Shown here piece after piece: positions 1 through 6,161 of a stretch of DNA of 8,051 nt (positions within the stretch are counted from its first letter, which is position 1; each line of letters opens with the position of its first letter). Source of the DNA: CAYSXY01 sp964435165 (lineage in GTDB: Bacteria > Pseudomonadota > Alphaproteobacteria > Rickettsiales > RI-342); NCBI GenBank assembly GCA_964435165.1, contig CAYSXY010000074.1, positions 1 through 8,051 on the forward strand. Reading direction: 5' to 3'. Both the position numbers and the translations under genes were made by a program. The notes under the pieces are model-generated. The model did not search any database, was not told the origin of the DNA, and was given only the letters and a program-made list of their open reading frames with translations.

Positions 1-111
1 CTCAAATTATGGATTAAACTGTACTATCAAAATTAACTTCTATGCCAGCCCCAAATTTTTTTTACAACACCTTATATCCAATTAATAAATTAATTATTTA
101 TGCTGTGTGAA

Positions 112-1548
112 TTATTGATGACAGCGATGATCATGGGCGACGGTCCAGGCGCGGGTGGTTTCCTGCATGCTGTCGGGCATGGTTTGTTCAATGAACAAGG
201 TGACATAGCTATGGGTGATGCGTGAGGGATCATCTGGTTGGCGCTGGTGGTTCCATTGATGGCATACCCAGTCGGCATAATGTGGATAGAGGTATGCTTT
301 ATGCGGTGCGAACAGCACGATACTGGCATATTTGAGTTGTCTGGCCGTACCGAAATGATCGGCAATGCTGTGTGGCTTTGTGAAATCGTCCGCTTGCACT
401 GGTTGGCCAGTGCGTAAGTTGATGATGCGCCCATTCTGCGTTACGCCCCGCTTGAGCAGCCAGCCGGTGGCGCTGAAGGGATAAGGGGCGAACATATTCC
501 AATATTGCGCCAGGCGCAGGCCATGCATCAGCCGATAAGCATCGGGCGACCAGCGATGCGATAAACCGGGCAGGTGGACTATATTGTAATATAGCATCAG
601 GCATAGGGGGAGTGCGGCGATTATTTGCCACTGTTTCGCCAGTTTGTGGACTGTGAAGGACGGAGACAGGGATGGCAGGGGCAGTCGGTTCCACAGCGCT
701 GGTGGCAGCAGCACTAGCAGCGCCGACAGGTTGACATAAGGGAAGTGGCCGATATTGAGCGTCAGGGCAAAACCCAGATGCATGAGGGCAAGCAAGGCGA
801 CAATGACCACGCGTGCCAGCGGATGCCAGATGGTAAGCAATAGAAGTGGGCCGATCAATTCCAGCCCGTAGACGGCATAGGTGAGTGGGCGATGCGCCCA
901 TGTCCATTCCCGCAGCAGTGCTGCCGGTGCCCAGTCCAATGCAAACAGGCTATGCAGGGCCGCATATACGGCGCTGCCGTCGGGTATCCATTGTACATCG
1001 GTCTTCAACAATGCGCCGAAAAAATAAAGGCTGATAATTTGCAGAATCAGGGCCGCCCCGGCGATGGATAAATGAACCTGTTCATTTGCCGGTGGGTGAT
1101 GTCGTGCATCGATGGCATAGCGTTTGCCGAGTGGCAGGAACACTGAGAAAAACAGCAGGAGCAGTATAAAACTATCACCGCCGGAGGTGATGTAGAGATT
1201 GCGATTATGTAGAGAAACGCCAAATAGCCAGCACAGGGCGGTCATGAGCCGTGTGCGGTATCCAAACAATAATCCGAGTATTGCCAGCCCATGTAGGAAA
1301 AACAGGGTGATGATAAACCATGGCTCATCGATAAGTGTATGAAAAGTGGGGAAAAGGTGATGGTGTGGGTCTGCTATCAGCGCGTGGCGTGGCAATAGCC
1401 CGTCATTTGTGTAATGGGATGTGAGTTCGGTCGAACGCTGAATCAGGTCAATCAGCATCACTACGGACAGGCTGATGCGCATGCAGGCCAGGGCACGCAG
1501 GTCAATCCCGAAGATAGCAGTAACTGGACTGGAAAGGCTGTATGGCAT
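112..1548 (-). CDS. HTTM-domain multi-pass membrane protein (vitamin K-dependent gamma-carboxylase-like family)
   Basis: This 478-residue protein resembles the bacterial HTTM ('horizontally transferred transmembrane') family, distantly related to vitamin K-dependent gamma-glutamyl carboxylase. The bacterial members' reaction is generally unknown, so I assign family only. Visible family features are the N-terminal block with FGIDLRALACMRI (residues 13-25), followed by SHYTNDGLLPR (44-54), and later QYWNMFAP (348-355) just after the membrane region. Hydrophobic segments lie near residues 19-38, 77-97, 100-113, 126-141, 161-180, 226-241, 245-262, 271-284 and 308-324. The C-terminal ~130 residues are soluble, with a YADWVCHQWN-type stretch (424-433) common in the family. 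It is transcribed alone, divergently from the 1714 gene. The ATG at 1548 has no clear Shine-Dalgarno sequence but begins just before the conserved block. No partner such as a DCC-thiol oxidoreductase gene is in view. Confidence 0.85.
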   Translation of the reverse strand: MPYSLSSPVTAIFGIDLRALACMRISLSVVMLIDLIQRSTELTSHYTNDGLLPRHALIADPHHHLFPTFHTLIDEPWFIITLFFLHGLAILGLLFGYRTRLMTALCWLFGVSLHNRNLYITSGGDSFILLLLFFSVFLPLGKRYAIDARHHPPANEQVHLSIAGAALILQIISLYFFGALLKTDVQWIPDGSAVYAALHSLFALDWAPAALLREWTWAHRPLTYAVYGLELIGPLLLLTIWHPLARVVIVALLALMHLGFALTLNIGHFPYVNLSALLVLLPPALWNRLPLPSLSPSFTVHKLAKQWQIIAALPLCLMLYYNIVHLPGLSHRWSPDAYRLMHGLRLAQYWNMFAPYPFSATGWLLKRGVTQNGRIINLRTGQPVQADDFTKPHSIADHFGTARQLKYASIVLFAPHKAYLYPHYADWVCHQWNHQRQPDDPSRITHSYVTLFIEQTMPDSMQETTRAWTVAHDHRCHQ

Positions 1549-1568
1549 GCGTCATGCAGTGGCAAATA

Positions 1569-1588
1569 AAGGGTTGTTTCCCACCCTT
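1569..1588. repeat. Perfect 6-bp inverted repeat in the divergent intergenic region
   Basis: AAGGGT (1569-1574) is mirrored by ACCCTT (1583-1588) around an 8-base loop. It lies 21-40 bases upstream of the HTTM start codon, so in a minus-strand transcript it could form a short 5'-UTR hairpin; alternatively it is a protein-binding dyad. The role is inferred only from symmetry and position. Confidence 0.35.
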
Positions 1589-1593
1589 AGCAA

Positions 1594-1611
1594 CGAATGG
1601 TTACCGATTCG
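1594..1611. promoter_or_regulatory. Operator-like 18-bp dyad, CGAAT-N8-ATTCG
   Basis: CGAAT at 1594-1598 and ATTCG at 1607-1611 are exact reverse complements. The 8-base spacer GGTTACCG keeps partial symmetry, so 14 of the 18 positions fit the dyad. Such spaced half-sites between divergent promoters are typical of dimeric transcription-factor operators. No regulator gene is adjacent, so the binding protein is unknown. Confidence 0.3.
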
Positions 1612-1675
1612 ATAGGTTCAATCCTGTGCAATGGTAAATATATGTTAATGTATTATGGTGTATCCTAAACATGGT

Positions 1676-1699
1676 GCAGCATGTAGCTGCGTTTATAAT
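1676..1699 (+). promoter_or_regulatory. Consensus-like -10 box with an adjacent GCAGC/GCTGC dyad
   Basis: TATAAT at 1694-1699 matches the sigma-70 -10 consensus exactly and sits 14 bases before the ATG of the 1714 gene. Immediately upstream, GCAGC (1676-1680) and GCTGC (1686-1690) form a 5-bp inverted repeat around ATGTA, where an operator overlapping the spacer would sit. There is no good -35 match at the expected distance (1671-1676 is ATGGTG), so the promoter would need an activator or be weak. Transcription starting about 7 bases after the box would leave only a very short leader. Confidence 0.35.
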
Positions 1700-1713
1700 G
1701 GTCAGGTAGGCCG

Positions 1714-2196
1714 ATGGTCAGTCAATTCTCTCTTGGTGGCGCTTATGCTGCAGGTTATATGCGTTCCACCTCATTGTATAAAGAAGTCAGCGTTGAAATA
1801 GACGTGACCGCGCGTTTTAATGTCATACACAAGGAAAAACCGCCGAGCCAGCTGGCCTTGGCGTTAATGGCCTATGTGGCGGGGTCTACGCGCCTTTCCA
1901 GTGATGAAAAATCAGCCGTGACGCGCTTAGCGGCAATCATTGATGAGCATGACGGCGGCAACCCCAAGCTCATGCGTGATCTGGCCGGTGTGGTCGCGCT
2001 GATGGAATCCGACACGCCTGCCAGTACCTATGGCAATCATTCCTTTCGTGAGGTGATGGAACTATACCGTGATTATCGTGGCGAGCAAATCGGTGGTTCT
2101 GTCGAGATTTCTATTTCTGCGCAAATACAGCAGCTTATGGTTGGCAAAGTGACTCAAGGTAACCAGCCATTCACTTCAAACACGCTTTATGCTTAA
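1714..2196 (+). CDS. Hypothetical protein, 160 residues, family not recognised
   Basis: I do not recognise this protein. It has no obvious signal peptide or membrane segment and looks like a small soluble alpha/beta protein. A helix-rich middle (about residues 44-120, including SSDEKSAVTRLAAIIDEHDG at 61-80) is enclosed by two short similar strands: SVEIDVTARF (26-35) and SVEISISAQI (129-138), an internal echo that is the most distinctive thing in it. The C-terminal VEIS-S-AQ pattern loosely recalls the end of helix-forming regulators such as FlgM, but that is too weak for a call. The ATG at 1714 has an AGGTAGG stretch (1704-1710) just before it, a possible but closely spaced ribosome binding site. 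An internal ATG at 1759 (residue 16) would give a longer leader and still keep both echoed strands. The gene ends head-on against the glycerol-1-phosphate dehydrogenase gene with a 4-base overlap. Confidence 0.7.
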   Translation: MVSQFSLGGAYAAGYMRSTSLYKEVSVEIDVTARFNVIHKEKPPSQLALALMAYVAGSTRLSSDEKSAVTRLAAIIDEHDGGNPKLMRDLAGVVALMESDTPASTYGNHSFREVMELYRDYRGEQIGGSVEISISAQIQQLMVGKVTQGNQPFTSNTLYA

Positions 2197-3470
2197 TGTG
2201 CCATCAATCGAAAGAGATCGAGAAAGGTCAAGCGGTCTCGGGTGAGTGGTGCCATGGTGAGTGCATGTTCAAATGCGCTGTTGGGCCAGCCCAGCGCTTC
2301 CGGCGTGGTTGGAGTGGCTATGCGCTCCAGTGCGGCTTCCAGCCGTTCATAAGGCTGGCATTGCGTGGCAATCGTATGGCATAGATCAGACCACTGAGTG
2401 TGCAATGTTTGATTAAGTCTGTTGAGCGACTGCTCGTTCAATCCTTTAAGGGCATAGGTCTCTAGGCAATCTTTCGCCATTTCCGGATTGAACATGTCTT
2501 TCAGCAATGCTTCATCTGGTGACAGCCAGTGTAATTCGGGTGCATCGCCCTGGCATAACTCTTCCTGCAACATGCGCATGGTGAGCAGCGTGACACCAAT
2601 TTCTTCGCCATGTAATGTGTGCGGTGCATGGTCACCAAGCATCATATGCATGGTGTGCGCCAGCATATGCTCACCCTGGCTCGCCGGGGCACTGGAGCCA
2701 GCCAGTGTCATGCTGATGCCGCTGATGAGCAGCCATTCTATGAGCAGTTGTGTGAGGGGTAGGTGGCCTTCCATCAATAGATCCAGATGATCCAACAGCA
2801 TACTTTCATGATGGCGGGGCCAGTCGAAAAAATCCTGACTGTAGGGGGTATCCAGCAAATGATGAGAAAGTAGCCAATCCGCCTGTACGGTGCTGCGGCA
2901 CAGGCTGTCGCACAACCCGGCACGAGTCAGACGAATGGGGGCGGCGGCAATGACCGACAGGTCGATCAGGATGGCTTCTGGCATGGCGGCGACGTAGGAG
3001 CGACGATAGCCGGAATCATCAATTAGTGAAGCATTTGCTGAGAGATAGCCATTCATCGATGCAGCGGTGGGAATACAGATGTAAGGCTTGCCGGCCAGAT
3101 GCGCGGCTCTTTTGGTCAGGTCGTTGATGGTGCCACTGCCAATGGCGATGCACAGGTCGTGCGCGTTGGCATGTTTAGCTATCTGTCTGGCGGTGCTGTC
3201 ACTTGGCTGTGGCTGGCGTGGTAGTAAGTGCCGTGTTGCACTTCCGAGCTTGCGGATGGTTGCCTCCATCACCTCGCCACAAGCAGCAAACGTATTCGGG
3301 TCGGCGATAATAAGGCAGCGTCTATTGTCGACAAAAGGCCGCAGATAGTCCTCATGCTTGCCGTCGAAAGATGCTTCAATCAGCAGGGCCTGCAGCGGCA
3401 AGGAGATAGGCCTTCCCGTGAGCGGGTGCGGAACATTGCCTTGCAGTAGCTGGTCGAGTGCGTCTTTCAT
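2193..3470 (-). CDS. sn-glycerol-1-phosphate dehydrogenase family protein (AraM/EgsA-like)
   Basis: This 425-residue protein belongs to the iron-alcohol-dehydrogenase-like glycerol-1-phosphate dehydrogenase family. Characterised members (archaeal EgsA, Bacillus AraM) reduce dihydroxyacetone phosphate with NAD(P)H to sn-glycerol-1-phosphate in the cytoplasm, using a bound metal. Here the nucleotide-binding stretch GSGTINDLTK is at 111-120, followed by PTAASMNGYLSANASL (134-149). Probable metal ligands are Asp188 in AGLCDSLC, His268 in SQGEHMLAH and His287 in LHGEEIGV. The lysine usually found after GD-x-L-x-K in this family appears to be Arg192 here, a conservative change. The ATG at 3470 is the only canonical start before an in-frame upstream TAG, although no Shine-Dalgarno is visible; the opening LLQGNVPHPLTGRP block fits family N-termini. 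No GGGP-synthase or other lipid gene is nearby, so the physiological product is unproven. A glycerol-dehydrogenase-like activity remains possible. Confidence 0.85.
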   Translation of the reverse strand: MKDALDQLLQGNVPHPLTGRPISLPLQALLIEASFDGKHEDYLRPFVDNRRCLIIADPNTFAACGEVMEATIRKLGSATRHLLPRQPQPSDSTARQIAKHANAHDLCIAIGSGTINDLTKRAAHLAGKPYICIPTAASMNGYLSANASLIDDSGYRRSYVAAMPEAILIDLSVIAAAPIRLTRAGLCDSLCRSTVQADWLLSHHLLDTPYSQDFFDWPRHHESMLLDHLDLLMEGHLPLTQLLIEWLLISGISMTLAGSSAPASQGEHMLAHTMHMMLGDHAPHTLHGEEIGVTLLTMRMLQEELCQGDAPELHWLSPDEALLKDMFNPEMAKDCLETYALKGLNEQSLNRLNQTLHTQWSDLCHTIATQCQPYERLEAALERIATPTTPEALGWPNSAFEHALTMAPLTRDRLTFLDLFRLMAH

Positions 3471-3531
3471 AGAGAGTGCTTGTAACGAAATAACCGTTCC
3501 AGCAAAAGCGGTAATCGACTATAGAAGCGGC
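3471..3531. promoter_or_regulatory. 61-bp divergent intergenic region between the G1P dehydrogenase gene and tatC
   Basis: Both flanking genes must start transcription in or beyond these 61 bases. A TATAGA at 3520-3525 is the best -10-like match toward tatC, but its -35 position (about 3497-3502, TTCCAG) is poor and the predicted start would fall almost on the tatC ATG. No strong promoter or dyad is visible, so the call rests mainly on the gene arrangement. Confidence 0.3.
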
Positions 3532-4329
3532 ATGACTCGTAACACTCTCGCTATGGAAGATGCAGCGGAAGCGCATCATGACGCCACCGGGCAGGAATCG
3601 CTCGATGAATGGTCTTTGCTTGACCATTTAGTGGAGTTGCGGCGGCGCGTGGTGATTTCGGTGGTGGCGGTGCTGCTGGTGATGGGTCTTTGCTGGTTTG
3701 TTGCTGAAGAGATTTATGCGTTTTTGGTGCAACCCTTGTTGGAGGCCTCCGGCGAGGAGGAGCGCCGGTTGATTTTTACCGGCCTGACAGAAGCGTTTTT
3801 TACTTATCTCAAACTTTCATTTTACGCAGGGCTGGCGCTGGCATTTCCCATAGTAGCGGCGCAGTTTTATTTGTTTCTGGCGCCGGGCTTGTATCGGAAT
3901 GAAAAGTCTACGCTGCTGCCTTATTTGTTACTATCCCCATTGCTGTTCCTCACCGGTGCTGCGCTGGCTTATTATTATGTGTTTCCCTTGGCCTGGCAGT
4001 TTTTTCTCGGCTTTGAATCGCCGGGTGGAGCAGGCATGCCCAAGGTAGAGTTGGAAGCGCGTATCAGCGAATATCTGACGCTGGTCATTCAGCTGACGTT
4101 TGCTTTTGGCCTGGCCTTTCAATTGCCGGTGGTGTTGATGCTGCTCGCACGGCTTGGTGTGGTCACGCCACATGGTCTTGCCAAGGGGCGTAAATTTGCC
4201 ATTGTCGGCGTGGCTACGGCAGCGGCGGTGTTTACCCCGCCGGATGTGATCAGCCAGATCGCCCTTGGCGTGCCGCTGTATATTTTGTATGAGGTGTCGA
4301 TTATTTTAACGCGTATATCAGCGAAATAA
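3532..4329 (+). CDS. tatC: Sec-independent (twin-arginine) protein translocase subunit TatC
   Basis: TatC is the multi-spanning inner-membrane receptor that binds twin-arginine signal peptides and, with TatA/TatB, exports folded proteins. The 265-residue product has the cytoplasmic N-terminal motif LLDHLVELRRRVV (29-41) and about six membrane segments (near 38-56, 95-117, 130-152, 182-206, 217-233, 238-255). Further signatures are FLAPGLYRNEK (115-125), whose Glu124 matches the signal-peptide-binding Glu103 of E. coli, and the late FTPPDVISQ block (234-242). Gln197 replaces the E. coli membrane glutamate Glu170; a Gln is usual in alphaproteobacterial TatC, to my knowledge. I chose ATG 3532; the frame stays open upstream, but that would overlap the divergent gene. 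ATG 3553 is an alternative (258 residues). Unusually for the class, tatA and tatB do not precede it. It heads a likely operon with serS, surE and pcm. Confidence 0.95.
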   Translation: MTRNTLAMEDAAEAHHDATGQESLDEWSLLDHLVELRRRVVISVVAVLLVMGLCWFVAEEIYAFLVQPLLEASGEEERRLIFTGLTEAFFTYLKLSFYAGLALAFPIVAAQFYLFLAPGLYRNEKSTLLPYLLLSPLLFLTGAALAYYYVFPLAWQFFLGFESPGGAGMPKVELEARISEYLTLVIQLTFAFGLAFQLPVVLMLLARLGVVTPHGLAKGRKFAIVGVATAAAVFTPPDVISQIALGVPLYILYEVSIILTRISAK

Positions 4330-4337
4330 CATCGTTC

Positions 4338-4368
4338 TTGTCATACCGGCGAAGGCCGGTATCCAGAG
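4338..4368 (+). repeat. REP-like palindrome, left copy, nine bases after the tatC stop
   Basis: A 31-base unit starting TTGTCAT and ending ATCCAGAG. Its core is an 8-bp perfect stem, ATACCGGC (4343-4350) and GCCGGTAT (4355-4362), closed by the tetraloop GAAG. It belongs to the widespread proteobacterial class of TCAT-CCGG-hairpin-ATCCAG repeats. It matches the copy at 4700-4730 in inverted orientation at 27 of 31 bases. There is no T-tract after the stem, so it is not a standard terminator. Its CCAGAG tail lies 8-14 bases before the GIY-YIG start codon. Confidence 0.85.
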
Positions 4369-4376
4369 ATTGGCAT

Positions 4377-4682
4377 ATGAAAGAACATCTTTACTCTGTC
4401 TATATGATGTCGAATAAGCGCAATGGAACGCTATATACAGGGATGACTTCTGATTTGGTAAGGCGCGTCTTTGAACATAAAACTGGAGCAAAGGAAGGTT
4501 TCAGTAAGGAATATGGCACTCACAGGCTGGTCTGGTATGAGCATTTTGGCGATGCGAGAGATGCTATTCACAGAGAAAAATGCATTAAAGAATGGAAACG
4601 CGCGTGGAAATTAGAGTTGATTGAGGCTATGAATCCGTCCTGGCGGGATTTATATGAAGAATTAGTGATTTCCAGTGATTGA
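4377..4682 (+). CDS. Small GIY-YIG nuclease family protein (URI/YhbQ-type)
   Basis: This 101-residue protein is a stand-alone GIY-YIG domain. In the family this fold cuts one DNA strand through a conserved Tyr-Arg-Glu centre with a divalent metal; the cellular role of these short bacterial members is largely unknown. Visible are the degenerate first motif YSVYMM (6-11), the second motif LYTG (19-22) after SNKRNG, the SDLVRRVFEHK helix with probable catalytic Arg29/Arg30 (25-35), and REK with probable metal ligand Glu67 (66-68). The family tail IKEWKRAWKLELIEAMNPSWRDL spans 70-92. ATG 4377 is preferred because the open frame upstream begins with a TTG and reads through the palindromic repeat. 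AGAG just upstream is the only, weak, ribosome binding site. GC content is lower than in tatC or serS. The protein could act on the palindromes that flank its gene, but this is inference. Confidence 0.88.
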   Translation: MKEHLYSVYMMSNKRNGTLYTGMTSDLVRRVFEHKTGAKEGFSKEYGTHRLVWYEHFGDARDAIHREKCIKEWKRAWKLELIEAMNPSWRDLYEELVISSD

Positions 4683-4699
4683 TCAATTCTTCCCTCACG

Positions 4700-4730
4700 C
4701 TCTGGATCCCGGCTTGCGCCGGGATGACAA
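4700..4730 (-). repeat. REP-like palindrome, right copy, inverted relative to the left one
   Basis: This is a 31-base unit in opposite orientation to the 4338 copy. Its stem is ATCCCGGC (4706-4713) and GCCGGGAT (4718-4725) around the loop TTGC. Compared with the left copy, one stem base pair has changed on both sides (A:T to C:G), preserving pairing; the other two differences are at the loop. It starts 18 bases after the GIY-YIG stop and ends 28 bases before serS. No T-run follows, so read-through into serS is expected. Confidence 0.85.
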
Positions 4731-4758
4731 AAATGGATGAGAGCAGATAGAAGAGACA

Positions 4759-6063
4759 ATGCACGATATAAAACAGATTAGAGAGAACCCGGGTGCGTTT
4801 GATAACGCGATGGCACAGCGGAGTGTTGCGTTGCCGGAAGGTGCGGCTTCTTGGTCAGCGTTTATTCTTGAGCTGGATGAAGAGAAGCGAACGGCAATAA
4901 CGCGGCTGCAGGAGTTGCAGACCAAGCGCAATGAGGTGGCGAAATCGATCGGCGCCATTAAAAAGCAGGGTGGTGATGCGTCTGAGGTGATGGCGGAAGC
5001 CGCTCAGATCAAGCAGGAAATTGAACAGTTGGAAGCACAAACGACAGGTGAGGATGCGCTCACCTACTGGCTGGAGCGGTTGCCTAATAGTCCGGCGGAT
5101 GAGGTGCCGGACGGGCAGGATGAGGCAAGTAATGTCGAGCAGCGGGTAGAGGGCACGAAGCCATCACTTGATGGTGAGGTAAAGCAGCATTTTGAGCTGG
5201 GTGAAGGGTTGGCCGGCAACCCGCTCAGCCAGATGGATTTTGCACAGGCTGGAAAAGTGTCCGGCGCACGATTTGCCTATTTATCCGGCATGTTGGCGCG
5301 TCTGGAGCGGGCCTTGGTGAGCTTTATGCTCGACATGCACACGCGTGAATTTGGCTTCACCGAAGTAGTGCCGCCGACGCTGGTGCGAGACAAAGCACTG
5401 TATGGCACCGGTCAGCTGCCGAAATTTGAGGAAGACCTCTTCAAAACCACCAATGATTATTATCTGATTCCTACCGCCGAAGTGGTGCTGGCCAATATGG
5501 TGGCGGATTCTATTTTGTCGCATGATCAACTGCCGCTGCGGTTGACGGCCTACACGCCCTGCTACCGCTCAGAGGCTGGGTCCGCCGGGCGTGATACGCG
5601 CGGGTTGATTCGTCAGCATCAGTTCAGCAAGGTGGAGTTGTTTAGCATTACCACGCCGGAAGAGTCTAAGAATGAGCACGAGCGCATGCTTTCAATTGCC
5701 GAGGAGGTGCTAAAGCGCCTGGGGCTTCACTACCGGGTGATGCTGCTTTGCGCAGGTGATATGGGTTTTTCAGCAGAAAAGACGTACGATCTGGAAGTAT
5801 GGCTGCCAGGGCAGGATGCCTATCGTGAGATTTCCAGCGTGTCGAATTGTGGTGCATTTCAGTCTCGACGGATGAAAGCACGGTTTCGCCGTGAAGGAGA
5901 AAAGCAGACAGAATTTGTCCATATGCTCAATGGGTCAGCGTTGGCTGTGGGACGCACGATAGTGGCGTTGATGGAGAATTATCAGCAAGCAGATGGGGCG
6001 ATTGCCATTCCTGAGGCGTTGCAGCCCTATATGGGTGGGGAGACGGTGATTACCTCTGCATAG
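4759..6063 (+). CDS. serS: Seryl-tRNA synthetase (class II)
   Basis: SerRS charges tRNA-Ser (and tRNA-Sec, where present) with serine through a seryl-adenylate in the cytoplasm. The product is 434 residues, normal for bacterial SerRS. Residues 1 to about 100 form the N-terminal tRNA-binding domain, with a two-helix coiled-coil arm rich in Glu, Lys and Gln (about 36-96). The class II core follows: motif 1 around TEVVPPTLVRDKALYGTGQL (201-220); the serine-pocket PTAE (238-241); motif 2 CYRSEAG then RGLIRQHQFSKVEL (268-294), with Arg270 and Glu272; and motif 3 LNGSALAVGRTIVALMENYQ (390-409). The opening MHDIKQIRENPGAFD is typical of alphaproteobacteria. A purine-rich GAAGAGA stretch (4750-4756) precedes the ATG. 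It is separated from tatC by the GIY-YIG cassette and may be transcribed through it. No defect is seen. Confidence 0.98.
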   Translation: MHDIKQIRENPGAFDNAMAQRSVALPEGAASWSAFILELDEEKRTAITRLQELQTKRNEVAKSIGAIKKQGGDASEVMAEAAQIKQEIEQLEAQTTGEDALTYWLERLPNSPADEVPDGQDEASNVEQRVEGTKPSLDGEVKQHFELGEGLAGNPLSQMDFAQAGKVSGARFAYLSGMLARLERALVSFMLDMHTREFGFTEVVPPTLVRDKALYGTGQLPKFEEDLFKTTNDYYLIPTAEVVLANMVADSILSHDQLPLRLTAYTPCYRSEAGSAGRDTRGLIRQHQFSKVELFSITTPEESKNEHERMLSIAEEVLKRLGLHYRVMLLCAGDMGFSAEKTYDLEVWLPGQDAYREISSVSNCGAFQSRRMKARFRREGEKQTEFVHMLNGSALAVGRTIVALMENYQQADGAIAIPEALQPYMGGETVITSA

Positions 6064-6084
6064 TTTGGCGTGTGTTGGGTGGTT

Positions 6085-6140
6085 GCTCTTAACGCCCACT
6101 ACCTGCATAAGTAACGACTGACATAAGTGGTAGGAAGAGC
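6085..6140 (+). promoter_or_regulatory. Possible RNA stem and direct repeat in the serS-surE gap
   Basis: GCTCTT (6085-6090) can pair with AAGAGC (6135-6140), and inside it CTACC (6099-6103) with GGTAG (6129-6133), giving an interrupted long-range hairpin. Its loop holds CATAAGT twice in direct orientation (6106-6112 and 6122-6128, 16-base period). There is no downstream T-tract, so it is not a plain terminator. It could be an mRNA stability or attenuation structure, or a binding site for a dimer, ahead of surE. No known riboswitch was recognised. Confidence 0.25.
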
Positions 6141-6157
6141 GTAAGGTTTGATGAGAT

Positions 6158-6161
6158 GAGG
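6158..6161 (+). promoter_or_regulatory. Ribosome binding site GAGG supporting the longer surE start
   Basis: GAGG ends four bases before the ATG at 6166. The internal ATG at 6223, where most SurE proteins begin, has no purine-rich stretch ahead of it. This is the main reason for preferring the extended start. Confidence 0.5.

Larger units (their letters stand above)
4338..4730. mobile_element. Putative REP-flanked GIY-YIG nuclease cassette inserted between tatC and serS
   Basis: Two inverted copies of a 31-base palindromic repeat form the exact ends of a 393-bp block whose only gene is a small GIY-YIG nuclease. The gene is more AT-rich (about 42% GC by hand count over 4381-4680) than the operon around it, and tatC-serS is normally uninterrupted. 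The geometry resembles REP-bracketed transposase (RAYT) units, but with a GIY-YIG protein in place of a tyrosine transposase. No target-site duplication is evident outside the repeats. Mobility is inferred from structure and composition only; the repeats could have accumulated independently on either side of the gene. Confidence 0.4.

Noticed and set aside
2..85. 27-codon frame open from the left edge on the + strand, ending at TAA
   Set aside because: It is too short to separate from chance in AT-rich sequence and shows no recognisable motif; it could still be the tail of a neighbouring gene.
80..95. AT-only dyad AATTAAT-AA-ATTAATT after the HTTM stop
   Set aside because: The 2-base spacer is too short for a hairpin loop and such symmetry is common in AT-rich gaps; there is no T-tract on the minus strand to make it a terminator.
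299..907. Antisense-frame 202-codon reading frame within the HTTM gene, same strand, different frame
   Set aside because: It lies entirely inside the recognised HTTM gene, with Pro/Ala/Arg-rich low-information sequence.
3358..3531. Upstream extension of the tatC reading frame by 58 codons
   Set aside because: It overlaps the divergent dehydrogenase gene, its sequence does not resemble a TatC N-terminus, and family length fits the start at 3532.
4338..4376. TTG start 13 codons upstream for the GIY-YIG protein
   Set aside because: These codons are simply translation of the palindromic repeat (SYRRRPVSRD); the domain begins right after the ATG at 4377.
4338..4730. Palindromes at 4338-4368 and 4700-4730 as intrinsic terminators
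   Set aside because: Both have good stems, but neither is followed by a T-tract in either orientation, and a terminator there would cut the operon before serS.
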